Shown piece by piece: positions 42,521-51,271 of a DNA stretch of 64,000 bases. The notes below the pieces were generated by a model. It had not been told where the DNA came from. It was given only the letters and a program-made list of their open reading frames with translations, and did no database searches. Position 1 is the stretch's first letter; every line of letters starts with the position of its first letter. Source of the stretch: Bdellovibrionia bacterium (GTDB lineage: Bacteria > Bdellovibrionota > Bdellovibrionia > Bdellovibrionales > JAGQZY01); the NCBI GenBank assembly GCA_030427805.1, contig JAUICP010000002.1:496001-560000 (forward strand). The letters are read 5' to 3'. Made by a program: the position numbers and the translations under genes.

Positions 42521-42539
42521 CAAAGTACTTTGTACAAAG
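42521..42539. repeat. two overlapping 12-bp palindromes
   Basis: CAAAGTACTTTG and CTTTGTACAAAG share five bases within 19 bp, immediately after the response regulator stop codon. A further inverted repeat (GAGTCTC/GAGACTC) follows without a T run. Confidence 0.4.
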
Positions 42540-42713
42540 AGTCTCTGTTTCATTTTGAGACTCCCTCCACTCAAGACAAAATGCATTATATAGACAGTTG
42601 ATTATCCTTTGACGGGTAAGTACTGCCTATTCCCATTATATTTTATCTCCCAGGTATGATTCTTGTAATTATTTATAGAAAACGAGGGTTATGAAGAAAC
42701 GGGAGTAATTAGA

Positions 42714-43280
42714 ATGTTTAGTATAATAAGAGTTCTTTTAGTCATATTTCTTTTTTCAATTGGCTTTAACAACCATGCTACGGCACGAACAGCGGATGCT
42801 GGAGAAATTGATTTCTTCATGACACCCGATGAAGAAGATACTCAAATTGCAGGTGGACTGTTCAGAACATACGATCAGTGTATTGCTCATTTCGGAGGCC
42901 ATTCAAGACATTGTGAAGCTTTTTTAGCTTCAAATCGGATGACTGCCGAAGAATGTTTTCAACAGTACGGTAACTCACCAATGTGTGAAAATCTCGCAAG
43001 CTTAAGAGCCATGACTGCCGAAGAGTGTTTTAGGCAATACGGCAACTCACCAATGTGTGAGAATTTAGCAAACCTCAATCTTGATGGTGAAGATGATGCG
43101 ATCCTCGCCAACAACTACGGGTCACGAAAACAGTGCTTGCGATATAACCCGGGAATGGTTTCATTTTGTAGCCAATTCAATAGCACCTCAAGAGATCATT
43201 TATCGCAAGTTTCTGGAAGCGAAACTCAACTTCCTGCAGCGAGTACCCAATACACCGAAGAAGTTCTCACAGAACTCTAA
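42714..43280 (+). CDS. secreted Cys-pair repeat protein of unknown function
   Basis: A 188-residue protein with signal peptide (MFSIIRVLLVIFLFSIGFNNHATA). The mature part contains four units each with a pair of cysteines 9-10 residues apart: YDQCIAHFGGHSRHCEAF, then two near-identical 24-residue units beginning MTAEECF and ending NSPMCENLA (42939-43010 and 43011-43082), then a diverged unit (RKQCLRYNPGMVSFCSQF). The two central units look recently duplicated. Each pair probably forms a disulfide in the periplasm. No family recognised. A GGGAG is 10 bases upstream of ATG. Confidence 0.82.
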   Translation: MFSIIRVLLVIFLFSIGFNNHATARTADAGEIDFFMTPDEEDTQIAGGLFRTYDQCIAHFGGHSRHCEAFLASNRMTAEECFQQYGNSPMCENLASLRAMTAEECFRQYGNSPMCENLANLNLDGEDDAILANNYGSRKQCLRYNPGMVSFCSQFNSTSRDHLSQVSGSETQLPAASTQYTEEVLTEL

Positions 43281-43389
43281 TCGTAAAAACAAAAACCGGA
43301 GACTCGCTAGGAGAGACTCCGGCCAAGAATCAAATATGAGGTTCGGCAATTCTTGAAAACCGGGCCCTAATTAAAAAGCCCAGTCAGTA

Positions 43390-44673
43390 TTATCGTTTTA
43401 GATTAATAACTTCAGAAAGTAGTTCATCTGAAGTGGTAATTGTTTTCGCGTTCGCTTGGAAATTTCTTTGGTTTTGAATCAAGCTCACGAATTCATTGGC
43501 AATATCCACCGTTGATCGCTCAAGAGACTTGGCAAAAACCTTTCCTCGTCCCGCAGAGTTCGGTTTACCGATGTCAGGAGTACCAGAAGATCTGGCTTCT
43601 TTAAAGCGGTTGTTACCCACTTTAAACATCCCTTCAGGGTTTTCAAACTTCGCCAGAGCAATCTGACCGAGATCACGAGTTTCTCCGTTACTGTATAGAG
43701 CTGTAAGAACACCAGTATCGTCGAAAGAAAGGTTGGTGATCGTACCTGCGGAACTTCCGTCTTGATCCCAAGAAATAAGATCTGATTCTTTACCGTACTG
43801 TTTAGTGCCATCGAGACCTTTACCGGCATCTGTTGTGATGGCATCACCAAAATCGATTTTAATTTCTTGATTTTGAAGAGCACCACCGGCGAAGTTAAAA
43901 TTACTCTCGGTGATTTCTTCGGTATCAAGTTTGCCATCGACCGTAAAAGTCAATTGACCCTTTACTACGTTCGCAAGCTTTCCTTCTTCACCGCCTGTCA
44001 CTTGTTCGCCGTCGACCATCCCCTGGTAACTCCAAGTGCGATCCGCGGTTTTATTAAAGAAAAGGGTAACGAGGTGCTTTGTCCCTTGAGAGTCAAAGAT
44101 TTCAACTCCCGTTGAGAAATTTGAAGTTTCGTAAGGTTCTTCTGGATTGAACTCTTTAATTGGAGCTCTTGAGTCGAGGTTCATATCGATATCAACTCGC
44201 TTTGTTCCAGAAGCAGGAATCAAAGCTCTCGGAAACTTAATATCACCGAGCTTGTTAATTATGGTTCCATCTTCTTGCGCTTCAAAGCCCTGAACCCTTT
44301 GGTTGTCATTTGTAACTAGGTAACCTTGCTTATCAAAATGTAGAGATCCGTCCCGTGTAAATGACTCCCCGTCGTCACCTTTGAGAACGTAGTAACCATC
44401 TCCGGAGATGGCCAAATCCGTTGCCTTATCCGTTTGCTCGATATTACCTTGCAAAAGAATTGGATTAACCGCACCAATCTTGGTACCGCGACCAATCTGG
44501 TTCCCCCCGAGAATCCCTTTTAAGCTTTTTGCGATAATGTCTTGGAATTCCGCCCGACTGGCTTTGAACCCCGTTGTGTGGGCGTTCGCGATGTTATCTG
44601 CGATCACTCCCAATGACTCACCCGTCGACTTTAAACCGGATACACCGGTGTATAATGACGAAAGAACTGCCAT
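43390..44673 (-). CDS. flgE: flagellar hook protein FlgE
   Basis: The 427-residue building block of the flagellar hook. The N-terminal rod/hook signature is present (LYTGVSGLKSTGESLGVIADNIANAHTTGFKASRAEF), with the D0 helices at both ends (NEFVSLIQNQRNFQANAKTITTSDELLSEVINL). The middle contains the D1/D2 domain (FTRDGSLHFDKQGYLVTNDNQRVQGF). Last gene of the flagellar cluster visible here. A GGAGG is just upstream of ATG. After it a weak hairpin (43358-43383 on the minus strand) may end the transcript. Confidence 0.96.
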   Translation of the reverse strand: MAVLSSLYTGVSGLKSTGESLGVIADNIANAHTTGFKASRAEFQDIIAKSLKGILGGNQIGRGTKIGAVNPILLQGNIEQTDKATDLAISGDGYYVLKGDDGESFTRDGSLHFDKQGYLVTNDNQRVQGFEAQEDGTIINKLGDIKFPRALIPASGTKRVDIDMNLDSRAPIKEFNPEEPYETSNFSTGVEIFDSQGTKHLVTLFFNKTADRTWSYQGMVDGEQVTGGEEGKLANVVKGQLTFTVDGKLDTEEITESNFNFAGGALQNQEIKIDFGDAITTDAGKGLDGTKQYGKESDLISWDQDGSSAGTITNLSFDDTGVLTALYSNGETRDLGQIALAKFENPEGMFKVGNNRFKEARSSGTPDIGKPNSAGRGKVFAKSLERSTVDIANEFVSLIQNQRNFQANAKTITTSDELLSEVINLKR

Positions 44674-44769
44674 AAACCCCTCCTAGGAAAATAAAATTTT
44701 CAAGCCACATCAATCGGTCAGTGGCCGGAGGTCCTCCCAACATCCTGTCAGGACCAGACCCTTATCTAT

Positions 44770-45186
44770 TTAAACCATTACCGTACTGTCGATATTGGTA
44801 AAAACATTCTCTTTCATGGCAGCACGATCCATGACCGTGACCACCGTGTTGTTCTTAGTACTGACAATCAAAGCATTCTTATCGGTGAGTACTAAACTGT
44901 TTTTTGAACCTTTAGCCAGGGCTTTTTGTACGCCACTTTCTATGGCCTGCATTTCTTCGGGAGTAAATCGAATTCCCCGCGAATGCATTCTCTCAACTGA
45001 GTGCTGAGAGAACTTTAGCCCCTGAGCCTTGAGTTCTTGATTATCAATCTTCTTTGGCTGCTGAAACCCATTGAGCACATCTTGGAACTCGTTCTTATTC
45101 AACTTGCCATTGGGTGTCGCCTTCGCCCCACTCTCGGTGGGATTAATACGACTTACTATATTGGAGCCAACAATATTTGATTGCAC
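44770..45186 (-). CDS. flagellar operon protein (TIGR02530-type)
   Basis: A 138-residue protein of the family found between flgD and flgE in many flagellar operons. The conserved C-terminal half is clear: LKFSQHSVERMHSRGIRFTPEEMQAIESGVQKALAKGSKNSLVLTD with NNTVVTVMDRAAM. Its molecular role is not well established; regulation or assembly of the hook is suspected. The start shares a base with the flgD stop, so it is coupled to flgD. Confidence 0.88.
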   Translation of the reverse strand: MQSNIVGSNIVSRINPTESGAKATPNGKLNKNEFQDVLNGFQQPKKIDNQELKAQGLKFSQHSVERMHSRGIRFTPEEMQAIESGVQKALAKGSKNSLVLTDKNALIVSTKNNTVVTVMDRAAMKENVFTNIDSTVMV

Positions 45187-46175
45187 TACTGACTCCCTAC
45201 TTCTTTATCAACTTTATTAATGAGGCCCTGGGACATCTTTACAGACTCCAAATTATTTGGAAGTTCCGCATACTGTTTACCCGTAGCCTTTTTAACTTGA
45301 TCCTGAGGTGTTACATCCCGAGGACCTCCCGCTCCATTAATGGGATAAAACTGCTTCCCTTGCGCCTGGGCCTGAGGAGCTACTCCTTGAGTAATCTCTT
45401 GCACGTCCTTCATGTGAACTGCTTTATTTCCGGCCATTAACACAGGTTGGCCTTTAACAAATTTCACCCCAGTAATTCGACCCTCAAAGCTCGTATCAAC
45501 TGGAAGACTTCTTCCCTTGTTGTTCATGGCTTTGATTTCGAAATGATACTGCCCCGTTCGCGCTTCTAAACCATCTTCGGTAATTCCGTTCCAGACAATC
45601 TGGTTGGGACCCTTTTTGAGATCCTTCATTTCGAAACTCTTAATCGTCTTACCAAATTGATCTTTGACTTCGACCACTGTTTTCTGTGCGTCGGCCATGA
45701 GATCAAAGTTTGCCGTATGTTCTTTGTCTCCAATGTTTCGGCTAAAAGACGATGAATCACCCTTAACACTCTTACCAATGAGGCCCAGATACTGACTTGT
45801 CATATCTGGCTTGCCCTGGTTTTGAATATTTTTAAGAGTGGCATTCATATTATTAAGCTGTTCGATACTAGAAAAGTGAGCGAGCTGCGCCGCCATTTCA
45901 TGACTCTCGAGTGGATTCGTAGGGTCTTGATTCTGCAGCTGAGTCAGCATCAACTTAAAGAACGCATCTTTATCAAGCTCTGGATTTCCAACCTTGCGAG
46001 TTTCATTCCCTTTAAAACTAGGGTCGGCGATTTTATTGAGTACATCGCCTAGTTTTTGATCACCAAAGGCCTTTTTATAGGCGGCACTATTTTCGATATC
46101 GGCCTTCGTATTGCCTTGTAACTTTTGATTTTGTGCACCAGAGAATGCTTTTGTTCCCAATTTCTTTGAAATCAT
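45186..46175 (-). CDS. flgD: flagellar hook-capping protein FlgD
   Basis: The 329-residue scaffold that caps the growing hook and allows FlgE to polymerise. The N-terminal signature is DAFFKLMLTQLQNQDPTNPLESHEMAAQLAHFSSIEQLNNMNATL; the C-terminal part has the FlgD Ig-like text (KTVVEVKDQFGKTIKSFEMKDLKKGPNQIVWNGITEDG). It is longer than the E. coli protein (231 residues) because of extensions at both ends. It lies 13 bases after fliK. Confidence 0.95.
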   Translation of the reverse strand: MISKKLGTKAFSGAQNQKLQGNTKADIENSAAYKKAFGDQKLGDVLNKIADPSFKGNETRKVGNPELDKDAFFKLMLTQLQNQDPTNPLESHEMAAQLAHFSSIEQLNNMNATLKNIQNQGKPDMTSQYLGLIGKSVKGDSSSFSRNIGDKEHTANFDLMADAQKTVVEVKDQFGKTIKSFEMKDLKKGPNQIVWNGITEDGLEARTGQYHFEIKAMNNKGRSLPVDTSFEGRITGVKFVKGQPVLMAGNKAVHMKDVQEITQGVAPQAQAQGKQFYPINGAGGPRDVTPQDQVKKATGKQYAELPNNLESVKMSQGLINKVDKEVGSQ

Positions 46176-46188
46176 CTCAACATCCTCC

Positions 46189-47880
46189 CTAGGCGACCAA
46201 GTTCAATCTGCGACGAGACTCTTTTGAGCTCTCGTTCACAATGGGTTTAATATCATCACTCGGCTCCGCTGGTGTAGAACCTGGTCTCTTCGGTATTCCT
46301 GAAAGTCCGCCGTGAAAGACTTCACGTTCTTGGCGGTACTGATTCATAAATCCTTGGGCAAACTCACGCTGCTCTTGTCTCGCTTGCTCCTCTGGATTTT
46401 GCTGATAGTCTTTTCTAGCGTCTTGAGCGAGATCAATCTTAAGGTCCTCAAGCGTCAGTTTATTACCAGAAAGATTCATTTTAAGGTCAGCAATCCCATC
46501 TTCAAGTAGTGCCTTGGCCTGTTTATTACTGGCAATCATCTGGACATTAACTTGGCCATCTTTCACATTTACTTTAAGGTTGATTTCACCAACTCCTTCA
46601 GGTCGCAATTGCATTTTCATTTCGCCGCCACCGTCTTTAGCCATGACTTGAGCTTGCTTAACAATTTCACCAAAATTTTCTTGTCGTTGTTGCGGTGTCA
46701 GTTGAGGAGTTTCTACCATAAAGCCCTTGGCCACTTCACCGGCCTGACTCGTCTTAGCCTGTCCCTGTCCGAGAACAAGGTTTTCAAAACTCTGAGCGTC
46801 ACCCTGTAAAGTCTGCTCACCATTGGCTGCAGCTTCTTGAGCCATTCCTTGGTTCATGGAGCCGGCGAGCATGAGCTCATTAATATTCACAGCCTGCTGG
46901 TTAGCGCCCGTCGACGCCTGCGCTAATTTACCGAAAGGAGGTGTTACTTGAATGCCCTCACCCGCTTGTGCTGCCATTTTCCCATAGGCTGCTAAAGACT
47001 GAGCGGCTGCCTTTGATTTATTTGTTAAATTATTTAATTTCTGGACTAATGATTCACTCATTTGTGTCGATAATTCCGATGAGAGCAATCCATTCTGTTG
47101 AACAGATGCTTTACCATTAGAAACATCATTAGCATCTCTAAAGAACTCACCTAAACTTTGCATAGGATCATTTTGCCCAGGAGCTTGTGCATTCTGTGCA
47201 AATTGTGGATGAGTCTGTATATTTTGTGGAAAAGCCTTCGGAATTTCAATTTGGCTGAGATCACTTCCACGCATATTCATAGCACTAATGTCGAATGAAC
47301 CGGTACCCGCACTAAAGAACTTCGAATTAAGTCGGTCAATTCCTTCATTTCTTTGCTTTCGCACATAGTCCTGAGCACTGAGGACTTCAACTTTTAGAGA
47401 CTTAGATTGTTCTTCTGGTTGGCCCGAGGCCTTTTTAAGATCTTGCAAGAAATTGACAAAAATCTGTCCTGCTTTTTCTTGGGACTCTGGCTCAACGCCT
47501 GTGAGATCAATAAAGTTTTCAAGTGCGGTCTGTGGTTTTTGCGAAAGCACTGAAAAATCAAATTGATCGAGAGTCGCTAGGACTTTTTCTGAAGGAAGAC
47601 CGATCTCCTGGTCCATTTGATCAATGAACTGGGCAATGACACCTTCGATATTAGAGATAAACTGAATGGTCCCTTCACTGAGATCTTCTGGCCCTTGCAA
47701 GCTTCTATTGTTGGCTAGGCCCTTAGGTTCTTTTTGTTGAGATAATTGCCTGCTGTTCAACTGAAAAGCAGAAGACGGAGCTCCATCAGAAGTCGCTTGC
47801 GACTGCTGAGCATTGCCAGACTGATTTGTCTGTTGTGCTGGAATATTCGAATTTAGAATCGACCCGAGTCCTTGGATCAT
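46189..47880 (-). CDS. fliK: flagellar hook-length control protein FliK
   Basis: A 563-residue molecular ruler that sets hook length and switches the export apparatus. ATG at 47880 has GGAG 6 bases upstream. The long Gln-rich, poorly conserved N-terminal region is normal for FliK. The C-terminal hook-length domain is clear near residues 410-495 (MKMQLRPEGVGEINLKVNVKDGQVNVQMIASNKQAKALLEDGIADLKMNLS). It lies between the MotE-like gene and flgD. Confidence 0.93.
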   Translation of the reverse strand: MIQGLGSILNSNIPAQQTNQSGNAQQSQATSDGAPSSAFQLNSRQLSQQKEPKGLANNRSLQGPEDLSEGTIQFISNIEGVIAQFIDQMDQEIGLPSEKVLATLDQFDFSVLSQKPQTALENFIDLTGVEPESQEKAGQIFVNFLQDLKKASGQPEEQSKSLKVEVLSAQDYVRKQRNEGIDRLNSKFFSAGTGSFDISAMNMRGSDLSQIEIPKAFPQNIQTHPQFAQNAQAPGQNDPMQSLGEFFRDANDVSNGKASVQQNGLLSSELSTQMSESLVQKLNNLTNKSKAAAQSLAAYGKMAAQAGEGIQVTPPFGKLAQASTGANQQAVNINELMLAGSMNQGMAQEAAANGEQTLQGDAQSFENLVLGQGQAKTSQAGEVAKGFMVETPQLTPQQRQENFGEIVKQAQVMAKDGGGEMKMQLRPEGVGEINLKVNVKDGQVNVQMIASNKQAKALLEDGIADLKMNLSGNKLTLEDLKIDLAQDARKDYQQNPEEQARQEQREFAQGFMNQYRQEREVFHGGLSGIPKRPGSTPAEPSDDIKPIVNESSKESRRRLNLVA

Positions 47881-47910
47881 TTCTAACTCCATCCTGGAAG
47901 TTTCATCACT

Positions 47911-48726
47911 CTACTTCTTAGAGTAACCAGTAAATCTCTCTGAGAGTCTACGCGCTTTCTTTGCTTCAACAAAGTTTAGAATAGCGGCGGCTTCCCTCTT
48001 TTTCATTTTTCCTAAAATCTCTATGGCAAGTGACTCATCAACTGTAGCCAATATCGCGGCTGCATTAACGGGTTTCATGTTCTGATACACTTGCACAAGT
48101 TTATCCAATCTCTTCTGATCTTCTGTAACCTTCTCTTTGAGAACTTCAGCAATATTCGCTCTCATCGTTTCTAGCTCAGAAATCTTCTTATCTAGTTCCA
48201 CTTGTTTCTTTTGCAATTCCTCTTCCAACTTTTTGAGTTCTTGCTCTCTCTGGTCTAGACCCTCTTTGCGTTTGTTTAAACTGGCGAAAAAACTAAGCTC
48301 TTCGTTACTCCAATTCCGGACGTCCGGCACTTCCACAGTCTTTTCCTTTTCAGGGCTAGGGGCAGAATTTTCCACAACCTCTTTTTTAGACGAGGCATTC
48401 TTTTCCTGACTCTGAGCCTTGGCCGGACTGAAGAAACCAATCTCAATACCATCAATGGCCTTGAACACCGACTCCGAACTCGTCATTAGTAGAAGACAAA
48501 GACAAAATCCAAGTCCACAAACTAAACCGAGAAGAATGTGATTTTTTGAATATACGGGTTTTGGCCTCTTAGCCAATTGGTTAAGACGGCTTTCTAATTG
48601 ACTGACGTTAGGAGCCTGATGGCTGCGAGTTTTTTGCGACGCCCGCTTTCTAGAAGGAACCTTCTGCTTTTTTGGCCCCTTGCCAGTATTTCTCTTTGCT
48701 TGCTTAAAATACTGATCGTAACTCAT
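47911..48726 (-). CDS. MotE-type flagellar protein (membrane segment, coiled coil and MgtE-N-like end)
   Basis: A 271-residue protein with a basic N-terminus, one membrane segment at residues about 64-82 (LLGLVCGLGFCLCLLLM), a charged linker, a long coiled coil (about 135-200) and a C-terminal module (NAAAILATVDESLAIEILGKMKKREAAAILNFVEAKKARRLSERF). That module resembles MgtE-N/FliG-like repeats in MotE, which guides motor proteins. The start overlaps fliJ by 4 bases. Family assignment is by pattern and by the position between fliJ and fliK. Confidence 0.85.
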   Translation of the reverse strand: MSYDQYFKQAKRNTGKGPKKQKVPSRKRASQKTRSHQAPNVSQLESRLNQLAKRPKPVYSKNHILLGLVCGLGFCLCLLLMTSSESVFKAIDGIEIGFFSPAKAQSQEKNASSKKEVVENSAPSPEKEKTVEVPDVRNWSNEELSFFASLNKRKEGLDQREQELKKLEEELQKKQVELDKKISELETMRANIAEVLKEKVTEDQKRLDKLVQVYQNMKPVNAAAILATVDESLAIEILGKMKKREAAAILNFVEAKKARRLSERFTGYSKK

Positions 48727-49169
48727 TTATTTCGTCTTCCCTGACTCATAATAATTAAATCATCAACTCGCTTGGCTTCTCGTTTAGCTTCCTGCTTCTG
48801 AAAAGCCTCAAAGGACCGGTTCCTCAACTTCTCTAAAACCTTCTCATCGAGGGCTTTACTGACTAGGATCCTTTTCTTGTCCTCTGCTATTAATTGTAAA
48901 TCATTTATTCTGTTTTGTAGGAGTCCTACTTTACTTTTTTGGCCCCTAATATAGGCTTCTGCCTGGGAAACAAATGCCCTCCTCGACTGGCCCTCATCAA
49001 TAAGGCCGCCAATATAGTTATAGGTCTGTGAAATGCTATCGAAAACTTCTTGTAGTTCTAACTTTGCTTTTTGCACATGGGAAAGTGCTAACTCGTAATC
49101 TTGACGGGCCTTAACCTTGAGTTGACTTCGATAATCTAAGAGCTTTTGTAGGCGAAACTGGAATTTCAA
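48723..49169 (-). CDS. fliJ: flagellar export protein FliJ
   Basis: A 148-residue coiled-coil protein in the standard position after fliI. FliJ is the central stalk of the export ATPase ring and carries export chaperones. The start is typical (MKFQFRLQKLLDYRSQLKVKARQDYELALSHVQKA). The sequence is charged with heptads almost throughout and has no signal peptide. It begins 1 base after fliI and overlaps the next gene by 4 bases. Confidence 0.93.
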   Translation of the reverse strand: MKFQFRLQKLLDYRSQLKVKARQDYELALSHVQKAKLELQEVFDSISQTYNYIGGLIDEGQSRRAFVSQAEAYIRGQKSKVGLLQNRINDLQLIAEDKKRILVSKALDEKVLEKLRNRSFEAFQKQEAKREAKRVDDLIIMSQGRRNK

Positions 49170-50498
49170 TTAGCCCCTCCCAACGACTCCATTGAGCCAT
49201 TGCACGGTATCCTCTAAGGTCGTTACCTCATCGAAACCCTGCTTAAGGAAGTTATTAATTCCTTCGTACACATCAATGGCACGGTCAATTCGAGGATTGG
49301 AACCTCTTTGATAAGCGCCAATATTAATGAGATCCTCATTTTCTTTGTAAGTCGACAAAAGGTCTCTCACCTCATTGGCACACTCCATGTGCGATGAGTC
49401 CACAATGGCTCTCATCACTCGACTGGTGCTCTGTAGAACATCAATCGATGGGAAATGACCTTTATGGGCGAGCTTTCGATCTAGAACCACATGACCGTCG
49501 ACTATGGAGCGAACGGAATCGGCAATGGGATCATCCATGTCATCACCTTCAACCAATACCGTGTAGAGTCCGGTAATACTTCCGCGATCATCAAAATTAC
49601 CGACTCTCTCAAGTAGTTTGGGTAAAAGCGCAAAAACACTTGGTGTGTACCCTTTCGAAGCGGGAGGCTCACCAACACTCAAGCCCACTTCCCTCTGGGC
49701 CATCGCAAACCGCGTGACAGAATCCATCATCAAGAGAACACTCTTGCCTTGATTACTAAAATACTCGGCGACGGTGGTCGCAATAAAAGCGCCTCGCATT
49801 CGCAATAGTGGGCTTTGATCACTGGTTGCTACGACCACAACTGAACGCTTTAGCCCCTCCTCGCCGAGAATACTCTCGACAAATTCACGGACCTCGCGAC
49901 CGCGCTCACCAATGAGAGCAATGACGTTAACATCGGCACTTGAGTTCTTGGCCATTTGACCCAGAAGTACGGACTTTCCGACTCCACTTCCGGCCATAAT
50001 TCCCACTCTCTGTCCTTCTCCTACTGTGATTAAGCCATTAAGGGCTCGAACCCCTAGATCCAATGGTTTATCAATAGGTTTTCTATCGAGAGGGTTTGTT
50101 GTTTCTGCATAAAGTGATTCTTCGGCTAAACCCTCTAGGGGTCCACCTTTATCAATTGCCTTTCCTCGAGCGTCGATAACTCGCCCTAAAAGGGCATCAC
50201 CAACTTTAACGGTCGCTGTAGCTCTGACCAGTTCGATTCGCGAACCAATAGCAATTCCACGCATTTCCCCGAGAGGCATGAGCATGGACTTCATATCCCT
50301 AAATCCCACGACTTCGGCTAAAAACGATTGTTTTTCATTGCGCGTATATATGCGACAGATACTCCCGATACTTGAGCCGGGTAAATATCCAAATACCATT
50401 GGACCAACAACGTCCACAACTTTACCCACCTCAGAGATCAAGTGGTTTCTCTCGATAAAGCGTTGGTATTTTGCAAAGTTAATTTCGAGTGAGGACAT
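49170..50498 (-). CDS. fliI: flagellum-specific ATP synthase FliI
   Basis: The 442-residue ATPase of the flagellar type III export system. The Walker A motif is GSGVGKSVLLGQMA (near residue 170), Walker B is in SVLLMMDSVTRFAMAQREVGLSVGEPPASKGY, and the catalytic glutamate is in IGERGREVREF. Length and sequence fit a hexameric F1-beta-like ATPase. ATG shares a base with the fliH stop. Confidence 0.97.
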   Translation of the reverse strand: MSSLEINFAKYQRFIERNHLISEVGKVVDVVGPMVFGYLPGSSIGSICRIYTRNEKQSFLAEVVGFRDMKSMLMPLGEMRGIAIGSRIELVRATATVKVGDALLGRVIDARGKAIDKGGPLEGLAEESLYAETTNPLDRKPIDKPLDLGVRALNGLITVGEGQRVGIMAGSGVGKSVLLGQMAKNSSADVNVIALIGERGREVREFVESILGEEGLKRSVVVVATSDQSPLLRMRGAFIATTVAEYFSNQGKSVLLMMDSVTRFAMAQREVGLSVGEPPASKGYTPSVFALLPKLLERVGNFDDRGSITGLYTVLVEGDDMDDPIADSVRSIVDGHVVLDRKLAHKGHFPSIDVLQSTSRVMRAIVDSSHMECANEVRDLLSTYKENEDLINIGAYQRGSNPRIDRAIDVYEGINNFLKQGFDEVTTLEDTVQWLNGVVGRG

Positions 50499-51271
50499 TA
50501 CTCACCTACTGTATCTTTTGATTTTGGCGATCTTTCCTGCAGTCCTGACCATAGCTTTTCGACTCGCTTTTCAAGACTTCCATCAACAGAACCATAATTG
50601 GTCTGTACCATGCACCCGCCCTTATCGACATTAGTTGATTCGCGCATCTCAACTTTTTTTAGGATTTCGAAATCACGTCCTAATTCATCTTTAACGGAGT
50701 TAATAAATTCTAGATCGTCTTTATGTAACAGCAAGGTGACTTCTTCTGTTTGCTGAGTTGTCTCTATACACTGCTTTACGAGTGGTAGAATGAGCTCTGG
50801 ACGCTCTTCAATTTCGCCCATGGCAATCTTAGAAGCAAAAAGGTAAATCATCTTGATAATATGAGCTTCATTGAATGCAACCATTTCACTTTTTAAATTA
50901 AGTAGAGACTCTAAAGTCGACTCAAAAATGGCTAACTGAGAAGTGAGCTGATCTTCTCTCGCCTTAAATGCCGAATCACGTCCTTCTTGAAGACCGAGTT
51001 CATAAGCCTCTTTGTAGGCTTCCTCTTGCATATCCTTGAGTCGGGCTAATGCTTCTTGCTCGACTTGTTCTTCGAGACTTTGTCTTTGTAAGACCCCTAC
51101 TCCAGTGCTTTCAGCGACGGCGGGATTGATAATGAAATCATTGGGCTCAGAAGTGTTGAGAGATACAAATTTCTTTGCAGTCTTTGAAATTTGCACCGGA
51201 AACTTCTTTGCTTCGTAAGAAAGAACAACACCATCGCTTTCTTCCTTACGGACCACCTTAGACGAGGGCAT
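50498..51271 (-). CDS. fliH: flagellar assembly protein FliH
   Basis: A 258-residue regulator that holds FliI and targets it to the C-ring. ATG at 51271 is preferred over GTG 51283 because GAGGTGG lies 8 bases upstream. The central region has Glu/Gln-rich helix (QEEAYKEAYELGLQEGRDSAF) with the GxxxA-like spacing of FliH, and the C-terminal part the ATPase-stator domain (ILPLVKQCIETTQQTEEVTLLLHKDDLEFI). It overlaps fliG by 14 bases. Confidence 0.92.
   Translation of the reverse strand: MPSSKVVRKEESDGVVLSYEAKKFPVQISKTAKKFVSLNTSEPNDFIINPAVAESTGVGVLQRQSLEEQVEQEALARLKDMQEEAYKEAYELGLQEGRDSAFKAREDQLTSQLAIFESTLESLLNLKSEMVAFNEAHIIKMIYLFASKIAMGEIEERPELILPLVKQCIETTQQTEEVTLLLHKDDLEFINSVKDELGRDFEILKKVEMRESTNVDKGGCMVQTNYGSVDGSLEKRVEKLWSGLQERSPKSKDTVGE

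Noticed and set aside
43297-43325. Inverted repeat CCGGAGACTC/GAGACTCCGG after the Cys-repeat gene as terminator
   Set aside because: One mismatch in the stem and no T run on either side; not listed as a terminator.
44727-44737. Palindrome GGAGG-T-CCTCC upstream of flgE
   Set aside because: Probably a chance match of ribosome-binding-like sequence; no T run follows and no regulatory context is evident.
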